Shown: positions 31,716 through 42,100, counted from the stretch's first letter. The stretch is 64,000 nt of DNA from Nocardia otitidiscaviarum NBRC 14405 (GCF_000308635.1 NZ_BAGD01000032.1:1-64000), one strand, 5' to 3'. The notes: generated from the sequence alone by a model not told the origin. Made by a program: numbers and translations.

Positions 31716-33881
31716 ATGTTCGCCATTCTCGGGCGCTTCGTCGTCCACAAACCGTGGGTTGTCATCGGCATCTGGCTGATCGCCATCGTCGGCGTGGTGG
31801 CCTCCGCGCCGAAGCTCACCGCCACCACCGACCAGGCCGAATTCCTGCCCGCCCACTACGAGTCCGTCGAAGCGATGGCGTTGCAGGAGAAAGCGTTCGA
31901 CGACAGTCAGCTCCCCGCGGCCATCATCGTCGTCGAACGCGCCGACGAACAGCCGCTCACCGCAACCGATGCGGCCGCCGTCACCGCCCTGGCCGCCGAT
32001 CTCGCCGCCCGGAACATCGAGCACATCACCGGTGTGCAGGCCACCCCGCCGTCGGAGAACCGTCTGGTGCAGATGATCGGCGTGCAGATGGTCAAGGTCA
32101 CCGCCGCCGACGACACCCGTCAGACCGATGCGGTCGAGGACCTGCGGGAGGCCGTGCAGGAGGTTGTCTCCGGAACGGAACTGAAGGCCGGGGTCACCGG
32201 TTCCGCGGCCGCCATGCTGGATCAGATCGAATCCAGCGAGAAGGGTCTGGCCATTGTCGGCATCGCCACGATTCTGCTGATCATCGTGCTGCTGCTGCTC
32301 ATCTTCCGGAGCCCGGTGCTGGCCCTGCTGCCGATCCTCATCATCTACGCCATATCGCTGCTGGTGCACGGAGCGGTCGCCTGGTCGGCGGAGGCCTTCG
32401 AATTCTCCATCGACAGTTCGGTGCAGGCGCTGCTGCTGGTGGTGCTGTTCGGAGTGGGCACCGACTACTTCCTGTTCCTGATCTTCCGCTATCGGGAACG
32501 GCTGCGGGCCGGTGACGATCCGCAGACGGCCATGGTCAATGCCGTCGCCCGGGTGGGTGAGGCCATCGCCTCCGCCGCCTTCGCGGTGATCATCGCCTTT
32601 GCGGCCCTGGTGCTTTCGGCGCTCGGCATGTTCCGCTCGCTCGGCGTCTCACTGGCCATCGCGGTGGCGATCATGCTGGTGGCCGGCCTGACCCTGATCC
32701 CGGCGATCGTCTCGCTGCTGGGTACCAAGGTCTTCTGGCCGTCCAAGAGCTGGCAGCGGGAACCCAGGGGCGCGGTGTCGGCGGGTATCGGTCGCTCGCT
32801 GGGCAAGCATCCCGCCGTGTACGCCGTGCTGTCCGGGCTGGTACTGGTGGCCCTGGGTGGTTTCGCCGTCGGCTTCAACCCGACCTTCGACCTGACCTCC
32901 GGAGCCACCTCGGACACCTCCGAATCCGCGGTCTGGGGCCAGGAACTGCGCAAAGGCATGCCCGCGGGCGCGACTCAGCCGTCCCTGGTGTATCTGCGCA
33001 CCCACGGCCAGGATCAGCTGACCGAGGCCCAGCTGGCCCAATTCGGCACTGCCCTGGCGACCGTGGAAGGCGTGGGCCAGGTTTCCCCGCCACAGCGCTC
33101 CGCGGACAGCACCGTCGCCGAGTATCAGGTGACCCTCACCGACGCTCCGGAGTCCGATACCGCCATCGACACCGTGCGCGGCCCACTGCGCGATACCGCG
33201 CACGCGGCCGCACCCGCGGGCACCGCGGCCCTGGTTGGCGGGATGACCTCGGTGTTCGTGGACTTCCAGGACGCCATGGTGCGCGACTACACGATCGTGT
33301 TCCCGGTGGCCGCGCTGCTCATCATGCTCGTACTGGCGCTGCTGCTGCGCAGCCTGGTGGCGCCGTGGTACCTGATGGCGTCGGTTTTCCTCGGATTCGC
33401 CGCCACCCTGGGCGCGGCGGTGCTGGTCTTCCAGCACGCGCAGGGCGATTCGGGTCTGATCTTCACGCTGCCGATCATCATGTACCTGTTCGTCGTCGCG
33501 CTCGGCACCGACTACAACATCCTCATGGTGGCGCGGCTGCGCGAGGAGGCGCGGGAGGGTCTGGAGCCGAGGCAGGCGGCCGCATCCGCGGTCAGGCACA
33601 GCGGCCCGACCATCGCCGCGGCCGGTCTCATTCTCGCGGGCACGTTCGCCTCGATGATGCTGGCGGGCAATTCCGTACTGGCTCAGATGGGTTTCGCCAT
33701 CTCGGTGGGTATCGCCATCGCGGCCTTCGTGATGTCGATGTTCTTCACCCCGGCGCTTACCGCGCTCATCGGTCACCGGGCCTGGTGGCCGGGCCACGGG
33801 GACGAGAGGAAGGTCCGTCGCAACGATCCGGATCGGTCGATCGGCTATGACGACCGGGAGCATGATACCGCGTCCCGGTAG
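31716..33881 (+). CDS. MMPL/RND-family membrane transporter
   Basis: 721-residue inner-membrane exporter, the length of the shorter MMPL proteins such as MmpL11 or YdfJ-like transporters. It shows two halves of six membrane segments with large external loops. Proton-relay motifs are VGTDYFLFLIFRYRER (about residues 255-270) and ALGTDYNILMVARLREEA (about 600). Likely substrates are envelope lipids or siderophore-like molecules; context does not decide. AAAGGA precedes ATG 31716 by 10 bases; a TTG at 31689 is less likely. A hairpin follows. Confidence 0.92.
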   Translation: MFAILGRFVVHKPWVVIGIWLIAIVGVVASAPKLTATTDQAEFLPAHYESVEAMALQEKAFDDSQLPAAIIVVERADEQPLTATDAAAVTALAADLAARNIEHITGVQATPPSENRLVQMIGVQMVKVTAADDTRQTDAVEDLREAVQEVVSGTELKAGVTGSAAAMLDQIESSEKGLAIVGIATILLIIVLLLLIFRSPVLALLPILIIYAISLLVHGAVAWSAEAFEFSIDSSVQALLLVVLFGVGTDYFLFLIFRYRERLRAGDDPQTAMVNAVARVGEAIASAAFAVIIAFAALVLSALGMFRSLGVSLAIAVAIMLVAGLTLIPAIVSLLGTKVFWPSKSWQREPRGAVSAGIGRSLGKHPAVYAVLSGLVLVALGGFAVGFNPTFDLTSGATSDTSESAVWGQELRKGMPAGATQPSLVYLRTHGQDQLTEAQLAQFGTALATVEGVGQVSPPQRSADSTVAEYQVTLTDAPESDTAIDTVRGPLRDTAHAAAPAGTAALVGGMTSVFVDFQDAMVRDYTIVFPVAALLIMLVLALLLRSLVAPWYLMASVFLGFAATLGAAVLVFQHAQGDSGLIFTLPIIMYLFVVALGTDYNILMVARLREEAREGLEPRQAAASAVRHSGPTIAAAGLILAGTFASMMLAGNSVLAQMGFAISVGIAIAAFVMSMFFTPALTALIGHRAWWPGHGDERKVRRNDPDRSIGYDDREHDTASR

Positions 33882-33890
33882 CGACAACGA

Positions 33891-33920
33891 CGGCCCGCCC
33901 CCGGGAACGAGGGCGGGCCG
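33891..33920. terminator. Hairpin terminator after the MMPL gene
   Basis: Perfect 10-bp stem CGGCCCGCCC (33891-33900)/GGGCGGGCCG (33911-33920) with a 10-base loop, 9 bases after the MMPL stop; it can also serve the convergent gene. Confidence 0.75.
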
Positions 33921-34034
33921 CTCACGTGTGCTGTCCGGGGGTGGGCCGGGCCGGCGAGGGAACAGAGGAATGTGCCGGCCCGGCCCCCGGGACGGTTCGG
34001 GGAGCGAGGCCCTGCCGAACCGGATCTGGGGATG

Positions 34035-34445
34035 CTACGAGCCGAGGAAGCCCAGCGGTGACGCGCCGCAGGTGGCGCTGCCGGTGAGGGTGGGTTGCAG
34101 GACGTTCACCTTGAGTTCCCAGGCCGAGCCCTGGAGCACGGCCAGGGTGTGGGTGCCCGCGAAGGTCGGCGTCCACTGGATGGTGGCCTTACCGTTGACC
34201 GGTTTGACCGGACTGCCCTTGATGACGCGGCCGCTGTCGTGGAACCAGACCTCGAACCAGTGGTCCACGGTCGCGGTGATCTCGTAGGTGCACGCCTCGT
34301 AGATATTTCGGGCGTTGACCGACAGGCCGGTGGGGACGGCGGTCGCGTAGGGCGCCGTCAGCGCCGCCGAACAGGCCATCGCGGCCAGGGCGGTGACGCC
34401 GACACCGGCCCGCCGCGCGATGCGCTTGTTCACGGACATCGTCAT
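34035..34445 (-). CDS. Small secreted protein of unknown function
   Basis: 136 residues with a signal peptide (GVTALAAMACSAALTAPYAT, cleavage near ATAVP). The mature part of about 100 residues looks Ig-like: ACTYEITATVDHWFEVWFHD, KATIQWTPTFAGTHTLAVLQ. Two cysteines. GAGGAGT precedes the ATG. No known family. Confidence 0.72.
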   Translation of the reverse strand: MTMSVNKRIARRAGVGVTALAAMACSAALTAPYATAVPTGLSVNARNIYEACTYEITATVDHWFEVWFHDSGRVIKGSPVKPVNGKATIQWTPTFAGTHTLAVLQGSAWELKVNVLQPTLTGSATCGASPLGFLGS

Positions 34446-34559
34446 GGATAACTCCTCGGGTGCCTACCGCATCGGATGCGGACCAGCGAACCTTAGCGAG
34501 CGTCCAGTTGGTCGCGTGGCACTTTCGGGAAAATACTGAAACAAGTTCCAGTCACATAG

Positions 34560-35324
34560 TCAGTGCAGGGTGACGTGCCAGACGACCGCCGCCGCCAGCG
34601 CCCCCGCACCGTTCACCGCCCAGTGGAAGGCGATCGGCGCGAGCAGGCTCCCGCTGCGCCGCCGCAACCAGGTGAAGATCGCGCCCGCGACGGCCGTGGC
34701 GAGTACGGCGAGCGCGATGCCGAGCACCTGCCCGAGCGGCCCGCCGCCGAGGAAACTCGACAGGCCCTTGTTCCCGCTGGTCAGTCCCAGCGACGAGGCG
34801 ATATGCCAGAGTCCGAAAAGCAGTGAGCCCGCCATGAATACGCCCCGGGCCGCGAAGATCCGGTCCAGCGTTCCATGTAGTACGCCCCGGAAGGCCAGTT
34901 CCTCGGGAATCGCGGTCTGCAACGGGATGACGACCATGGAGGCGATGAGCGCGCCCGAAACGGTGGCGTACCGATCGGCCAGGAAGAACGGCCGGGTGAT
35001 CGGCAGCGCCGCGCCGATGGCGACCGCGGCCAGCACCACCCCGACCGCGCCGAGCGCCCACAGCGAACCGGTGCGCCAGTGTCGCGGGGAGAGTCCGAGG
35101 TCGCTCCAGCTCAGCCCGCGACGGCGCACCATGGCCAGCAGAATCACCGCGGCAATGGGCACCGTGACGATATTGGCCCAGGCGGTGGTGAAGTGCGCGA
35201 TGAGATTCGTGCCGGTCAGCACGACGATGACAACGGCGACGTCGATATACGCGTGCAGCCGTCGGGGCTGCGGGGCCGTCGGAGCCGGGCTGACGGCGAC
35301 CGCGCCGTTATCATTTCGAGACAT
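34560..35324 (-). CDS. CPBP-family intramembrane metalloprotease
   Basis: 254 residues with about eight membrane segments. The three CPBP (CAAX/Abi) motifs are present: EExxxR in PEELAFRG, FxxxH in FGLWHIASS, and HxxxN in FHWAVNGAG. These bind the metal inside the membrane. Relatives cleave membrane proteins or confer self-immunity to bacteriocins; no substrate is evident here. Confidence 0.88.
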   Translation of the reverse strand: MSRNDNGAVAVSPAPTAPQPRRLHAYIDVAVVIVVLTGTNLIAHFTTAWANIVTVPIAAVILLAMVRRRGLSWSDLGLSPRHWRTGSLWALGAVGVVLAAVAIGAALPITRPFFLADRYATVSGALIASMVVIPLQTAIPEELAFRGVLHGTLDRIFAARGVFMAGSLLFGLWHIASSLGLTSGNKGLSSFLGGGPLGQVLGIALAVLATAVAGAIFTWLRRRSGSLLAPIAFHWAVNGAGALAAAVVWHVTLH

Positions 35325-35380
35325 CGCGGCCAGTCTACGTTCATATCCTGAGAACGCACCCGGATGCGGCGAACTGCGCG

Positions 35381-36319
35381 CTAATTCTCAGGCCCCGCCC
35401 AGCCGCGTGGATCATCCCACGCCTGAAGCGTCCGTTTCGTCGTGAACCGGCGCGGCTCCCGCGTTACCGGATCGGTGAATTCGAGTGCCGAGGCGAGCAG
35501 TTGGAGCGGTCGGGTGAAATCGTCGACCGGTTTGTCGGTGAGTTCGGGATAGAAGTCGTCGCCGAGAATCGGCACCCCGAGCCCGTTCATATGCAATCGC
35601 AGCTGATGGGTGCGCCCGGTGCGCGGCAGCAGTCGGTAGCGGCCCCGCCCGTCGCGGTGTTCGAGCAGTTCCACCTGGGTTTCGGCATTGGGCTCGCCGT
35701 CCACCTCGTACGCCTGCAGCACCTGCCGCTCCTTGACGATGCGGCTGCGCACCACGCGCGGCAGCTCCAGCGTCGGGTCGAAGCGCGCGATCGCCTCGTA
35801 CTCCTTGTGGACGAGTCGCCGGTGGAACAGGGTCTGGTACGCCCCGCGCCGGGCCGGATCGACGACGAACAGCACGAGCCCGGCGGTGGCGCGGTCGAGC
35901 CGGTGGGCCGGAACGAGATCGGGTAGGTCGAGCTCCCGGCGCAGCCGCACCAGGGCGGTTTCGAGGATGTGCTGGCCGCGTGGAATTGTTGCCAGGAAGT
36001 GCGGTTTGTCGACAACCAGGATTGACTCGTCACGGTGCACGATGCCGATGTCGAACGGCACGGGCGTTTCGTCGGGCAGATCCCGGTGGAACCAGATCGC
36101 CCCGCCGGGAACGTAGGGTGCGTCGGGGGCGAGGGGGCCCTCGAGGTCCACGATCCCGCCCTCGCGCAGCAGTTCGTCGATGCGGTGCGCGGGTACGCGT
36201 GGCAGCCGCTCCACCAGATGGTCGCGGACGGTGGCCCAGTGGCCGTCTTCCGGTAGTCGCAACCGGGCCGGGTCGAGCCCGTGCCGCTTGGGTAGCGGCG
36301 GTTGCTGCCTGCGTCTCAC
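35381..36319 (-). CDS. RluA-family pseudouridine synthase
   Basis: 312 residues. HRLDRATAGLVLF carries the catalytic Asp (about residue 145), and RTGRTHQLRLHMNGLGVPIL is the conserved C-terminal motif. It isomerises uridine in rRNA or tRNA in the cytosol. The N-terminal about 75 residues form an S4-like extension. The exact RNA target cannot be told from sequence. Confidence 0.93.
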   Translation of the reverse strand: MRRRQQPPLPKRHGLDPARLRLPEDGHWATVRDHLVERLPRVPAHRIDELLREGGIVDLEGPLAPDAPYVPGGAIWFHRDLPDETPVPFDIGIVHRDESILVVDKPHFLATIPRGQHILETALVRLRRELDLPDLVPAHRLDRATAGLVLFVVDPARRGAYQTLFHRRLVHKEYEAIARFDPTLELPRVVRSRIVKERQVLQAYEVDGEPNAETQVELLEHRDGRGRYRLLPRTGRTHQLRLHMNGLGVPILGDDFYPELTDKPVDDFTRPLQLLASALEFTDPVTREPRRFTTKRTLQAWDDPRGWAGPEN

Positions 36320-36411
36320 CGGCTCGACCCTATCGGTGCGGGTCGAGCGGTGATCTCGCAGGTGGGGGCCGGTGTGGACGGCGTCACGCGGAGTTCGCGC
36401 GGCCGGAGCCG

Positions 36412-36864
36412 TCAGAAACCGCGCAACCGGTCGGGCCGAACCCGTACGACGACCGAGTACGAGGAGTAGAACTGCTCATCGGTCATGCCGATGTCCACCA
36501 GGCCGCTGGTGTACTTGCGGGTGTACTGGACGATCTCGGGTGGTGTCGCGCCCTCGGGGTCGATCCGCGCGTCGCCGGTGAGGATGACGACGTCACCGCC
36601 GGTCTCGGTGCTGTTGAGATGCAGCGAAACTCGCGGATTGCGAGCGATATTGCGCAGCTTGGCCTGATCGGGCTGGCTGAAGATGAGGAACTCGGTGCCG
36701 TCCCACAGGAACCACACCGGATTGGGCTGTGGCGTGCCGGATGATCCGACCGTGGTCAGCCAGGCCACGGTGTCCTTCCGGAACCGCTCGGTGACGTGCT
36801 TACCGAACTCGGTGCCCGGATCTACGACGGGCTCATGCGAGGAAAGGGCGTCGGTAGTGGTCAT
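36412..36864 (-). CDS. F420-dependent PPOX-class oxidoreductase
   Basis: 150 residues with WLTTVGSSGTPQPNPVWFLW, the FDOR-A-type start of the split barrel, and KLRNIARNPRVSLHLNS. Members reduce quinones, biliverdin or other substrates with F420 or FMN; F420 is likely in an actinobacterium. GAGGGTGG precedes the ATG. It is divergent from the siderophore hydroxylase gene, and the shared gap contains an iron box that may affect both. Confidence 0.87.
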   Translation of the reverse strand: MTTTDALSSHEPVVDPGTEFGKHVTERFRKDTVAWLTTVGSSGTPQPNPVWFLWDGTEFLIFSQPDQAKLRNIARNPRVSLHLNSTETGGDVVILTGDARIDPEGATPPEIVQYTRKYTSGLVDIGMTDEQFYSSYSVVVRVRPDRLRGF

Positions 36865-36936
36865 TCCACCCTCAACGCCCGTCCATGGAAAGGGATTCCG
36901 GCAATCGGCGGTCTGGGCAAGCTCGGACGCGAAAGA

Positions 36937-36955
36937 TAAGGTAAGCCTATGCAAA
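36937..36955. promoter_or_regulatory. IdeR/DtxR-type iron box (upstream of the MbtG-like gene)
   Basis: TAAGGTAAGCCTATGCAAA matches 14 of 19 positions of the IdeR consensus TTAGGTTAGCCTAACCTAA. It lies 58 bases before the hydroxylase start, where iron-loaded IdeR would repress transcription. Confidence 0.75.
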
Positions 36956-37013
36956 CATTGGGGCGGGATGGCGAGACGGCGGGTTGACGCCGAACAGGAG
37001 GGCAGGAGAACCG

Positions 37014-38297
37014 GTGGACACACTTCTGGTGGTCGGTGCGGGGCCGAAAGCCATGGCGGTGGCGGCGAAATCGCACGTACTGCGGCGGCTCGGCCTGCCC
37101 GCGCCGCGGGTGATCGTGGTGGAAGCCCATGCGGTGGGCGGAAACTGGCTGCCCAGCGGCGGGTGGACCGACGGTCAACACCGCCTGGGTACCAGCCCGG
37201 AGAAGGATGTCGGCTTCCCCTACCACTCCACCTGGGCACGCGGTCACAATCAGGCGCTCAACGAGGGTATGACCGCCTTCAGCTGGACCGCGTTCCTGAT
37301 CGAGCACGGCACCTACGCCGAGTGGATCGACCGCGGCCGCCCCAGTCCACAGCACCACGTCTGGGCCAAATACCTCCAGTGGGTGGGCCGCAAGACCGAT
37401 ATGGAACTGGTGCTCGGCACCGTGCGCACCATTGCCGCCGCCGATGACGGCTGGCTGGTGACGGTGGCCGACGCCGCGGGCGAGACCTGCGAAATCGATT
37501 GCGACGCGGTCATGATCACCGGTCCCGGACGCAGCGACCGGGCGTTGGCCGACCATCCGAAGGTGTTGAGCATCGCCGAGTTCTGGGATCTGGCCGGCAA
37601 GCGCCGCCTGCCGCCCTCCTCGCGGGTGGCGGTGATCGGCGGCGGCGAGACGGCAGGGTCCGCGCTCGACGAGTTGGTGCGGCACGAGATGCTGTCCATC
37701 TCGGTGATCACCCCGAAGGCCACCATCTACACCCGGGGCGAGGGCTATTTCGAGAATTCGCTCTTCAGCGACCCCGTCCGATGGAGTTCGCTGGGTATGG
37801 CCGAGCGGCGCGATGTGATCCGCCGGACCGATCGCGGCGTCTTCTCGGTGCGGGTGCAGGAAACCCTGTTGGGGGACAATCGCGTTCATCATCTCCAGGG
37901 CCGCGTGGTGCGCACCGTCGATCAGGGTGACGGCGTCGCGGTGACGCTGCGCAACGAACTGCGGCCCGACCAGGTGCACGCCTACGACCTGGTGGTGGAC
38001 GCCACCGGCGGCGATCCGCTGTGGTACCTGGAGTTGCTCGACACCGCCGCGACGGATCTGCTCGAACTGGCGGTGGGTGGACCGATCACGCAGGAGCGCG
38101 TGGAGGCGGCCATCGGCTACGACTTGGCGGTCGCCGATCTCGACAACAAGCTCTATCTGCCGAATATGGCGGCGCTCGCGCAGGGCCCCGGATTCCCGAA
38201 TCTCAGCTGCCTGGGCGAACTTTCGGATCGGGTGCTGCGGACCGATCACGGCCGTCGCCGCAATTCGGTCCGCGCCGGGGCCGCCGTCGCCGGGTAG
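37014..38297 (+). CDS. nbtG: MbtG/NbtG-like lysine N6-hydroxylase for siderophore synthesis
   Basis: FAD/NADPH-dependent monooxygenase of about 427 residues that hydroxylates lysine for the hydroxamate groups of mycobactin-type siderophores. FAD site VVGAGPKAMAVAAKS at the N-terminus; GGWTDGQHRLGTSPEKDVGF and TRGEGYFENSLFSDP are very close to mycobactin MbtG as I remember it; NADPH site VAVIGGGETAGSA near residue 200. Start at GTG 37014, preceded by AGGAG (37004-37008); a longer version from 36984 would lack this spacing. Iron-repressed through the box upstream. The symbol assumes a nocobactin pathway. Confidence 0.92.
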   Translation: MDTLLVVGAGPKAMAVAAKSHVLRRLGLPAPRVIVVEAHAVGGNWLPSGGWTDGQHRLGTSPEKDVGFPYHSTWARGHNQALNEGMTAFSWTAFLIEHGTYAEWIDRGRPSPQHHVWAKYLQWVGRKTDMELVLGTVRTIAAADDGWLVTVADAAGETCEIDCDAVMITGPGRSDRALADHPKVLSIAEFWDLAGKRRLPPSSRVAVIGGGETAGSALDELVRHEMLSISVITPKATIYTRGEGYFENSLFSDPVRWSSLGMAERRDVIRRTDRGVFSVRVQETLLGDNRVHHLQGRVVRTVDQGDGVAVTLRNELRPDQVHAYDLVVDATGGDPLWYLELLDTAATDLLELAVGGPITQERVEAAIGYDLAVADLDNKLYLPNMAALAQGPGFPNLSCLGELSDRVLRTDHGRRRNSVRAGAAVAG

Positions 38298-38370
38298 CCG
38301 CGCCGCCGTGTGGCACGCTGCTGGCCGCTCGGCGCGGCATTCCTGGCGGGACCGCTGCTGCAACGCGATA

Positions 38371-38407
38371 CGCCTCGTCCGCCACCGGTGCGGCGGCGGA
38401 CGAGGCG
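38371..38407. terminator. Bidirectional terminator between siderophore genes
   Basis: Perfect 13-bp stem CGCCTCGTCCGCC (38371-38383)/GGCGGACGAGGCG (38395-38407) with an 11-base loop, between the convergent hydroxylase and acyltransferase genes. Confidence 0.82.
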
Positions 38408-38416
38408 CGATCGGAT

Positions 38417-39070
38417 TCAGCGCAGGGTCGGCACGTCTGCGGCGGTCCGCGGCAGGGTGTACAGCGAGATACGGCGATCGGGGCGAATATCGAAGTCGCC
38501 CAGGTGCATCCAGCCGTTCTTCGTCAGCGCCCTGCGCATGGGCGCGTTCCGGTGGTCGGGGTCGCACATCATCCGGCGGCACTCGGGTTCGGCGGCGAAG
38601 ACCCTGGTCGCGAGCTCCCGCATCCAGGCCGACATCACCCCGCGTCCGATGAGTTTCGTCTCGGCGGTGGCGATGTGGAAGCCCATGTCGCGCGGGTCGG
38701 CGGCGTACAGGGTGCCGATCTCGTCCTTGGCGGGCCGGTACAACTCGACGTAGGCGACCTCTTGGCGGCCCAGTTCGGGCAGGTCGGCCGCGGTGAAGTC
38801 GTAGCCGAGAATGCACGGCCGCGAGAAGGTTCCGGCCAACTGGGCGGCGCAGTCGTCGCGGCGCTGGGCCGAGGGCCAGTCCTGCTCCCAGGTCTCGACC
38901 AGGTGCGGCCGGTGCATCCATTCGGTGATGAGTTCCGGGTCGGCCCCGTCGGCATCGACGATCCGCAGGTCGAAGGGATGGTCGAAGTCGGGAACGACGG
39001 GTGCGGGCGCGGTGCGGACGTTCTCGGGAATGTCGGTCAGCTCGCGCTTGAGCACGTACGTCCGGTTCAT
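38417..39070 (-). CDS. MbtK/IucB-like lysine N-acyltransferase (GNAT fold)
   Basis: About 217 residues. ITEWMHRPHLVETWEQDWPS is the IucB/RhbD/MbtK signature, with the conserved HxxxxW-x-DW pattern, and IGRGVMSAWMRELATRVF is the acetyl-CoA-binding region. In mycobactin synthesis MbtK attaches a fatty acyl group to hydroxylysine, so this enzyme is the natural partner of the MbtG-like hydroxylase. Start at ATG 39070 with CGGAGC upstream; a longer start would run towards the iron box. Divergent from the NRPS over a shared iron box. Confidence 0.9.
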   Translation of the reverse strand: MNRTYVLKRELTDIPENVRTAPAPVVPDFDHPFDLRIVDADGADPELITEWMHRPHLVETWEQDWPSAQRRDDCAAQLAGTFSRPCILGYDFTAADLPELGRQEVAYVELYRPAKDEIGTLYAADPRDMGFHIATAETKLIGRGVMSAWMRELATRVFAAEPECRRMMCDPDHRNAPMRRALTKNGWMHLGDFDIRPDRRISLYTLPRTAADVPTLR

Positions 39071-39114
39071 AGGGGTGGAGCTCCGTTCGGTCGTTACCTC
39101 GATCACTCGGTTTG

Positions 39115-39133
39115 TAAGGATAGCCTATGCTAA
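39115..39133. promoter_or_regulatory. IdeR/DtxR-type iron box shared by acyltransferase and NRPS
   Basis: TAAGGATAGCCTATGCTAA matches 15 of 19 consensus positions, the best in the window. It overlaps the -10-like TATGCT (39126-39131) of the NRPS gene, whose transcript would begin at the ATG 39139, leaderless. It lies 45 bases from the acyltransferase start, so one site can repress both genes. Confidence 0.82.
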
Positions 39134-39138
39134 TTCGC

Positions 39139-42100
39139 ATGTCGGTTACCGCCAGCCCCGCCGTGGACCGCCACCCGCTGTCGGTGGGTCAGCGGCGCAT
39201 GTGGTTCCTTCAGGCCCGCGATCCCGAGGACACCACGCTGAACATCTGTGTGGCCTACCGCCTGTCGGGTGCGCTGGACGTCGCACGGCTGCGCGCCGCC
39301 GTCGACACGGTCGCCGCCCGCCACGACGTGCTGCGCACCACCTACGGGGTGGACGCCGAAGGGGAACCGTATCAGGTTCGCTCCGAGGGGATTTCGCTTC
39401 CGTGGCAGACGCACGACGTGAGCGGGCTGCCCCCGGCGGACCGGGCCCGGCGGGTGGCAGTGCTGGCGCGCCGCGAATTCGCGCGCAGCTTCGACCTGGC
39501 CGCGGAACCCCCGCTGCGCCCGACCCTGGTGCGTACAGCCGCCACGGAACACGTGCTACTGCTGGCGGTGCACCGCATCTGCTGGGACGACGACTCCTGG
39601 CCGGTGTTCTTCGCCGAGGTCGACGCCGCCTACAACGGCCACGAGATGGCGGCCCTGCCAGCGCGATTCATCGATATCGAGGTCACCCTCGCCGCCGAAG
39701 TCAACGCCGCCGCCCCAGCCAACGCCGCCGCCCGAGCCGACATCAACGCCGCCGAAATCAATGCGGCGGTTGATCGCTCCGCCACCGGCACCGCCGACAC
39801 CGCCGCCTTCGACACCGCTGCCGTCGTCAACGTCGCCGCTCCCGCTGCCGCTGGTCTTGCCCGCGTTACCGATGTTGTCCCTCCCGCTGCTGCTGGTGCC
39901 GCCCGCGCTGCTGCTGGTGCCGCTCCCGCTGCTGCTGGTGCCGCTCCCGGTACAGACGACACCGTCCGCGCTGCCCATGACACCGTCCGCGCTGCTCATG
40001 ACACCGCTCGTGCTGCCGATAGCGCCGCCCGCGCAGCCGACGACACCGACGATGCGGCCGCTGTCGCCTACTGGCGGTCCGTGCTGCGTCCGCTGCCCGA
40101 TCCGCTGCTGCTGCCCGGCTCCGCCGTGATGAACCCGTCCAAGCGGGCCGACCGCGCCACCATCGCGCTACCCCGTGACCTGCTCGACCGGGTCGACTCC
40201 TACGCGCGTGACCACGCCGCCACGCCGTTCGCGGTGCTGTTGGCCGCGTATGCCGCGTTGGTCGAGCGTTACACCGCCGCAGGCGATTTCCTCGTCTCCA
40301 TCCCGGTCACCAACCGCCGCTCGGCCGCCGCCCGTCGGCTGATCGGCTACTTCGGCAATACGCTGCTGCTGCGCCCGACCCCGCATTCGGCCGCCACCTT
40401 CGGCGAGCTCGTCGCCGCTACCGAGCGACACTGCCGGGAGGCCCTCGCGCACGGTCGCGTCGGCATCGATCGCATTGTGCGCGAGGCCAATCCGGAGCGG
40501 GTGGCCGGACGCGACGGCATGGACCAGCTGGTGCGGCTCGGCTTCAGTACCCGGGAGAGCACCCACGGGTTCACGCTCGACGGTGTCACCTCCACCCGCC
40601 TCGACCAACTCGGTGCGCCCACGGCGCAGGTGCCGTTGGCACTGGCGGTGGTCACCGACAGCGCGGGGGATGCGCTGGTGGAGGCCGAATATCAGGTGGA
40701 CGTACTGACCCGCCCGCTGGTGGAGTCCATGCTCGAGCACTATGTGCGGCTGCTGGACAGCGCGCTGGCCGCACCGCACCGCCGCATCGGCGATCTGGAC
40801 ATGCTCGGCGCACGCGACCGTGACGCCGTCCTCGCCGCCTCGCGCGGTGCGGTCGCGGAGATCGCACCCACCACCATGGTGGGCCTGTTCGAGCGCAGTG
40901 TCGCCGCCGCGCCGCACACCCTGGCGCTGGTCTCCGATACCGCCGAACTCACCTACGCCGCACTGGACCGCCGGGTGAACAGGTTGGCCCACTGGCTGAT
41001 TCGCCGAGGTGTCGGCGCCGAGGACCTGGTCGGCCTGCGCCTGGGGGCCTCGATCGAATTCCTGGTGGCCGTCTACGCCGTATTGAAGGCCGGTGCCGCC
41101 TATCTGCCCATCGATCCGGCCGACCCCGTCGACCGCGTCGACTACCTGATCGAGGATGCGGGCCCGTGCCTGGTGCTGGGCCGGGCGGAGCTGGAACTCG
41201 CGGAGGAGCTGGCCGCCGCGCTGCCGGAGTCCGCGCCCACCGATGACGACCGGGTGCGGCCGCTGCGTCCGGCCAATCTGGCCTATGTCATCTACACCTC
41301 GGGGTCGACCGGCAGGCCCAAGGGTGTTCCGGTCGCGCACGCGGCCATCGCCGAGCATGTGCTGAGTTTCATCGCCGACTGGGGGATGACCTCCGACGAC
41401 CGATTGCTGCAATCGTCGTCGGTCGGCTTCGATGCCTCGCTGCTCGACATCTTCGTCACGCTGGCCCTCGGCGCTCGGTTGGTGGTGCCGAAACCCGGTG
41501 CGTTCCAGGACATACGCTATGTCGCGGAGCTGATCGCCGAGCGGGGCGTCACGGTGCTGCACATGGTGCCGTCCATGTTGAGCACCTTCCTGCAACTGCC
41601 CGAGATCAGTGCATGGCGGGCGCTGCGCCGGGTGCCGGTCGGCGGTGAGCCGCTGCCCGGCGAGGTGGCCGACCGGTTCGCCGGTGTCTTCGACGCCGAA
41701 TTGCGCAATCACTACGGGCCGACCGAGGCGGTCGTCTGCGCCACCCATATGCCGGTGGACGGACCGATGGGCCCCGGCATCGTGCCCATCGGCATCCCCA
41801 ATCGGAATGTGCACGCCTACGTGCTGGACGCGGCACTGCACCTGGTGCCCGCCGGTGTGGTGGGTGAGCTGTATCTGGGCGGTGCGCAGCTGGCGCGCGG
41901 CTATCTCGGCCGTCCAGGGTTGACCGCCGCGAGTTTCGTGGCCGACCCGTTCACGCCCGGAGCCCGGCTGTATCGCAGCGGAGATCTGGTGCGCCGCAAC
42001 GAGTTCGGCGAGCTGGAGTTCGTCGGCCGGGCCGACGAGCAGGTGAAGGTGCGCGGCTACCGCATCGAACTGGGCGAGGTGGAGGCCGCGCTGTCCGCAC

